Origin: Zantedeschia hybrid cultivar
Lineage: Eukaryota; Streptophyta; Magnoliopsida; Alismatales; Araceae
DNA: 64,000 nt
Direction of reading: 5' to 3'
NCBI GenBank assembly: GCA_030544215.1
Contig: JARZZO010000014.1
Location: 18,634,234 to 18,698,233 of the forward strand
Shown here: piece by piece, positions 60,133-64,000 of the stretch
Layout: each line of letters starts with the position of its first letter
How positions within the stretch are numbered: the stretch's first letter is position 1
Notes under the pieces: generated by a model
The model's input: only the letters and a program-made list of their open reading frames with translations
What the model was told of the DNA's origin: nothing
Database searches by the model: none
Made by a program: the position numbers and the translations under genes

Positions 60133-61275
60133 TGATGCGGCAGAATCCGATTCGGCCCATTGCAGCAGGCCCAAACCCCATTCAGCCCAACAGCAGCAGT
60201 ACTAGGCCCTCCGGCGGCCTTCGGCCCGTTAGCGGCCCAGCAGCCCTCGGCCCATAAGCGGCCCCGTCGCTCCCGGCCCAGCAGGCTTCAGCCCGTCAGC
60301 GGCCCATCAGCCTACGGCCCGGGAACAGCACGGCGGCCCAGGGCCCAGCAGGCTTCGGCCCGTCAGCGGCCCAACCCCCTTCGGCCCGGTAGCCGAATCC
60401 GGCCCACTCCGGTGGCGGATCAGACGCTATGGCGGTTTATCAGTAAGCCTCCTTTTAGTCCTATATCGGCTGCCACCGTTAACCATCCGCTACCCTCCGC
60501 TATAAGTATCCTGCTACTTGTGGCCAAGGAGGGGGTGGAAAAACGGATGCCCCCCTAAGCTTCCGAAACCCCTTAAAGGACTGCTGTCCGAATAGGGTTC
60601 TAGCTATTTCTTCTTGCTTCCTGAATCGACTCTTCTTCAGAAGCTAACTTGACCGTCGGAGGGGGTTCCCCAGGGCTGACGCCCGGGACTCCTGCTGACT
60701 GGTTCTTCTTCTTCTTTCCCTCCTGCAGGGGCTCGGTTCGAATCATCGCCGACCTCCCCGAGTCGGTCTCGGCCGCCGACCTCGGACTCCTCTCCCCGGT
60801 CTCGACGCCGAACGCCGGCTGCACCGCGCCAGGAGACTCGGTCTCACGCTGAAGTAGCCTTCGGACTCGCCGTCCGAGGGCGATCCCGTCGGTCGCCCCG
60901 CGCCAGGAGACTCGGCCTCGCGCTGAAGGTGCCGTCGGACCCCCTCGTCGGAGAGCGAGCCGTCCCCCCCGTCCGATCTCGGACTTTCCGGCTTCCGCTC
61001 CGACGCTCGTCTACAGCTCCGCCGACAGGAGCTCCTGCTCGCGCCGCGCCTTCGTCCGACCGAAGGAGCAGCGGCTCACTATCCAAGAGCAGCTCCGGCG
61101 GCAGATCGCGCCCCCCGCGGGCGGATCCTCTTCACTCCGAAATAGCTTCGGCTTCGCCCTGTTGTGGATCCCCGTCGGGTCCCCTCGTCACCGCTCGATC
61201 CGGACCGGCTCCGGATCCTCCTTGTTTCGAATCCCCGTTTGCGGGATCCGGTCGTGATAGATCCAGTCTACATCA
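60133..61275 (+). repeat. 3' LTR, 1143 bp
   Basis: It is the same length as the 5' LTR and differs only at 60376 (C versus T) and 60758 (C versus A). It is followed directly by the ATATA target duplication. Confidence 0.97.
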
Positions 61276-62048
61276 ATATATAATATATATAATAGTAAGA
61301 ATATCTCTTAACAATTTGATAAAAAAATGTCATACTAAAAAGTTAGAAACTTTTTAACACTTTAATATAATTTTATGGCACATGTTTGGGTATATTTATA
61401 TGTAAATTTAGATTGATAGATAAAATATATTTCAAAATTCAAAATTTATAGATTATTAATTTTTACCTATATTAAAACTTTGTAGGTTCTTAAATTTTTT
61501 AATTACTAGAAGAAAGTTTATCAAAAAGTGAATAGTAATAATGATTTTAAATATCTTCTTAATATAGCGATGATGATAGCGGAACTTCCGTTTACTTCCG
61601 TTTCCGTTTTCGATTTTCGATTTAAAAGCGGAAATTAATGCGGAAGCGGAAACACTCACTTCCGACTCCGTTTCCGTCTCCGATAAATCTTATAAGAAAC
61701 GGAAGCGGAAGGTGTCATTTCCGTTTCCGTCTCCGACCCGTTGACAGCCCTAATTAATAACAGCAAGCTAAAGAAGGGACTCATGGCAGGCTAAGGAGGC
61801 GAACAACGCATTATCGAGTGAACCTTAGCAATTTCTTTAAAAACAAAAAGATGAAAAAAAATTCGTCGACAGCAGTGTAGCTCGGGCTGTTACCACTTTT
61901 GGTGAAGGGGTCACGCAAACTTTCTCGCTCAGCCACGAAAGGTGAATTAATAGCAGCAAGCTATAAAGAAGGGACAGGCTAAGGAGGCGAACAACGCATT
62001 ATCGAGTGGACCTTAGCAAATTTTTCTAAAATAAAAAGATTAAATTTA

Positions 62049-62087
62049 CGTCGACAGCAGGATTCGAACCTGCGCAGCCAGAGCCCA
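62049..62087 (-). pseudogene. tRNA-Ser 3' fragment
   Basis: 39 bases match the 3' part of the tRNA-Ser gene at 62221-62259 with one change, then switch to CGCAAACTTTCTCGC. It keeps the T arm (GGTTCGAATCC on the minus strand) but lacks the anticodon and D arms. Confidence 0.88.
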
Positions 62088-62204
62088 CGCAAACTTTCTC
62101 GCTCAGCCACGAAAGGTGAATTAAGCAGCAAGCTATAAAGAAGGGACAGGCTAAGGAGGCGAACAACGCATTATCGAGTGGACCTTAGCAAATTTTTTTA
62201 AAAC

Positions 62205-62209
62205 AAAAA
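62205..62209 (-). terminator. polymerase III terminator of tRNA-Ser
   Basis: TTTTT on the minus strand lies 11 bases beyond the tRNA 3' end, the normal stop signal for RNA polymerase III. Confidence 0.7.
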
Positions 62210-62220
62210 GAATATATTAT

Positions 62221-62302
62221 CGTCGACAGCAGGATTCGAACCTGCGCAGGCAGAGCCCAACAGATTTCGAGTCTGTCTCCTTAACCACTCGGACATATCG
62301 AC
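62221..62302 (-). tRNA. tRNA-Ser (anticodon CGA)
   Basis: 82 nt. The acceptor arm GTCGATA pairs with TGTCGAC. The anticodon arm ACAGA-CTCGAAA-TCTGT presents CGA, which reads UCG serine codons. There is a long variable arm typical of tRNA-Ser, and the T arm GCAGGTTCGAATCCTGC is perfect. No intron and no encoded CCA, as expected for a nuclear plant tRNA gene. Confidence 0.96.
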
Positions 62303-63020
62303 GTCTCTGGCCTTTGACGTTTCTTACATTTTTTATTATCTGCAATTCACATACAAGACCTTTGATAGTAAGGGAAGGTGGTGGACCTGGTCGCTTTTCC
62401 TTTTGGAAAGTGGCATTCTAACAATCCCGTTGGTGGGCCTCATTTATCTCCTTTCTCGCAAAGATAAAAGATATTTTGTACGCATGCCCGTCTTACGACT
62501 GCAGTCAATTCTTCTAATTTAAATCTTTGCATGCATAGTAATACTTGTTATAATGTCCCTGTAAGATGTAGTAGTCCGATTTAGTCGAAATTGGACGGCT
62601 GCTGCACAGCTCAACTGGGTAGGGAAGTCGATTTTTTATTTTTTATTTTCTGTTCAGATTTTTTAAAATTTTTTGAAACGTTCGATGAAAATCAAAGGGT
62701 AGTTGTTCGGATTGGCCTCGACCTGACTGTATATTTTTTTAAAAAAAAATATGTAAAAAATTAAAAATTGACTTTCTCCGTCCAATCAAACTGCGCAGCA
62801 GCCGTTCGATCCGACTAAATTAGACGACTGCTGCCTCCTGCATTACAATCCTTAGATTAGAATACAGACACATTGCAGCAAATAGTATAACCTCCAATAT
62901 TCAAGTGTATACATATATCTCTTAAATGTCTCTATGCTTTATTAAAGTGTGCTCAAACAATGTTCGATCCCAACGGCAGCGTATACATGTAAACGGTGAC
63001 CGATTCATCCTTATTCCTTT
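62303..63020. other. intergenic region holding a MITE
   Basis: Apart from the inverted-repeat element at 62570-62832, I see nothing coding or structured here. Confidence 0.55.
62570..62832. mobile_element. MITE with about 80-bp imperfect inverted arms
   Basis: The left arm (GATTTAGTCGAAATTGGACG, GCTGCTGCACAG, GTCGATTTTTTATTTTTT) and the reverse complement of the right arm (AATTTAGTCGGATCGAACG, GCTGCTGCGCAG, GTCAATTTTTAATTTTTT) match. The target duplication was not resolved. T-rich pieces at 29345-29470 and 36110-36340 look related. Confidence 0.6.
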
Positions 63021-64000
63021 TGATGTAGACTGGATCTATCACGACCGGACTCCGAGGCCGGAATCCGGAGAAATGGATCCGAAGCCGGTTCGGATCGATG
63101 TTGCTGAGGCCCGACGGGGATCCGGAAGGCCGAGGAAGCGGAGGCGGAGACGAGGGTCCGAAGGCCGAAGCGCCTCGGTCGGTGCGGACTCGTCCTCAGG
63201 AAGTCGGGGCCGATGCTCCTTCGGCGGGCGAAGGGGCGGCGTGGATGAGGCTGAAGCCGACGGTCCGAGGCCGGAAGGGTCTCGGACTCGGCTTGCTCTT
63301 GGATAGTGAGCCCAAGAGCCCTTTTTTGTCGGACGAAGGGACAGCGCGGGGCCGAGTCTCCCGTTGCGGGGCAGCCGTCGTACGGCGTCGAGACCAGGGA
63401 GAGGAATCCGAGGTCGGCGGCCGAGACCGACTCGGGAAGGTCGGCGATGATTCGAACCGAGCTCCTGCAGGAGGGAAAGAAGAAGAAACCGGTCAGCAGG
63501 AGTCCCGGGCTCTGGCCCTTATGAACCCCCTCCGACGGTCAAGTTAGCTTCTGAAGATGATTCGATTCAGAAAGCAAGAAGTAGCTTTAATGCTTTTTGG
63601 ACCGTAGTCCTTAAGGGTCTCGGAGGCAAAGAGTTGCATACCTTTGGCAATAAATAGCGGTGTATTTATAGCAGAGGATAGAGGTTGGTTAACGGTGGTA
63701 GCCGATATAGGACTATGTTTGGGCTTACTGGTAAACCGCCATAGTGCCAGATCCGCCACCGGAGTGGGCCGGACTCGGCTATCGGGCCGAAGGGGGTTGG
63801 GCCGCTGAGGGGCCGAAGCCTGCTGGGCCTTGGGCTGCCGTGCTGTTCCCGGGCCGAAGGCTGGTGGGCCGCTGACGGGCTGAAGCCTGTTGGGCCGGGA
63901 GCGACGGTGCCGCTTACTGGGCCGAGGGCTGCTGGGCCGCCGATGGGCTGGAGGCCGCCGGAGGGCCTGGTACTACTGCTGTTGGGCTGAACGGGGTTTG
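63021..64000 (-). repeat. diverged LTR of a related gypsy element, opposite orientation, cut by the window end
   Basis: From 63021 the sequence TGATGTAGACTGGATCTATC matches the reverse complement of the LTR 3' end. The match continues, with substitutions and indels, to the CAGCCCAACAGCAG region near the LTR start at 64000. A TATAAATA on the minus strand lies near 63659-63666. The base before 63021 is ordinary flank, not a primer site, so this is an outer LTR edge. It is either a solo LTR or the 3' LTR of an element extending to the right. Confidence 0.9.

Larger units (their letters stand above)
48823..61275 (+). mobile_element. Ty3/gypsy LTR retrotransposon, Tat-type, 12,453 bp, complete
   Basis: It has two 1143-bp LTRs beginning TGATG and ending CATCA, flanked by the 5-bp duplication ATATA (48818-48822 and 61276-61280). 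Order: 5' LTR, PBS, gag-protease-RT-RNase H-second RNase H-integrase in one frame, a tandem array, an antisense gene, PPT, 3' LTR. Two RNase H regions, no chromodomain and an antisense PF04195-like gene point to the Tat (OTA) branch. The LTRs differ at only two sites (49066/60376 and 49448/60758), so the insertion is very recent. Confidence 0.97.
48585..61752. mobile_element. hAT-type MITE of about 710 bp, split by the Ty3/gypsy insertion
   Basis: The left end TAGGGCTGTCAA (48585) and right end TTGACAGCCCTA (61741-61752) form a perfect 12-bp inverted repeat. The outer flanks ATTAATAT (48577-48584) and ATTAATAA (61753-61760) match at 7 of 8 positions. The element's own sequence is 48585-48822 plus 61276-61752, rich in TTCCGTTTCCG words. 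Everything between belongs to the retrotransposon that inserted into a TA-rich stretch. Confidence 0.88.
61753..62232. repeat. tandem copies of the tRNA-Ser 3' flank
   Basis: CGTCGACAGCAG recurs at 61864, 62049 and 62221 (185 and 172 bases apart). Each unit carries ACTTTCTCGCTCAGCCACGAA, GGTGAATTAA, AGCAAGCTA, GGCTAAGGAGGCGAACAACG and CATTATCGAGTG. The left half of the first unit lies at 48507-48584, cut off by the nested MITE and retroelement. The last unit runs into the intact tRNA gene. Confidence 0.9.

Overview
This is nuclear DNA from a flowering plant, most likely a monocot. Evidence: intron-rich and GC-rich plant genes, a eukaryotic tRNA gene, AT-rich intergenic DNA full of MITEs, SINE- and LINE-like relics, a hAT transposon, and a Ty3/gypsy LTR retrotransposon of the Tat type. 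The strong GC contrast between the CAF1 and OVATE exons (very GC-rich) and their surroundings is typical of monocots. The species cannot be told from sequence alone.

Layout. 1-7060 is gene-free, with microsatellites, a foldback element and decayed repeats. 7196-8056 (+) is an intronless CCR4-associated factor 1 (CAF1) deadenylase gene with a TATA box at 7061. 9642-27766 (-) is one long gene for the alpha subunit of mitochondrial processing peptidase. I resolve 13 exons that join in frame to 510 residues; the first, tiny exon is the least certain. Its 10.3-kb intron holds a 4.86-kb hAT transposon (11584-16441) with perfect 8-bp target-site duplications and a decayed transposase gene, plus a LINE 3' relic. 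Its 4.9-kb first intron holds a Tourist-like MITE. 27767-39536 is gene-free and carries several MITEs. 39537-40241 (+) is an intronless OVATE family transcriptional regulator. 40242-48500 is gene-free, with a long foldback element.

The right end is a nest of insertions. A tRNA-Ser(CGA) gene (62221-62302, -) has partly duplicated 3' flanks. A hAT-type MITE inserted into one of those duplicated units (outer limits 48585-61752). A 12.45-kb Ty3/gypsy element (48823-61275) then inserted into the MITE. The retroelement has two 1143-bp LTRs differing at 2 positions, a 5-bp target-site duplication, PBS, PPT and a long gag-pol frame with two RNase H domains. It also carries an antisense gene of the 'putative gypsy type transposon' family (PF04195-like) with its own TATA box and two introns. 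gag-pol and the antisense gene converge on a tandem array with higher-order (71 -> 215 bp) structure. A diverged, oppositely oriented LTR of a related element runs off the window end (63021-64000).

The host genes are functionally unrelated: mRNA deadenylation, mitochondrial presequence cleavage, growth/organ-shape transcriptional repression and translation. The most unusual material lies in the retroelement and its nest: a single in-frame TAG in an otherwise intact young gag-pol, an intact spliced antisense gene, and the higher-order repeat between them.
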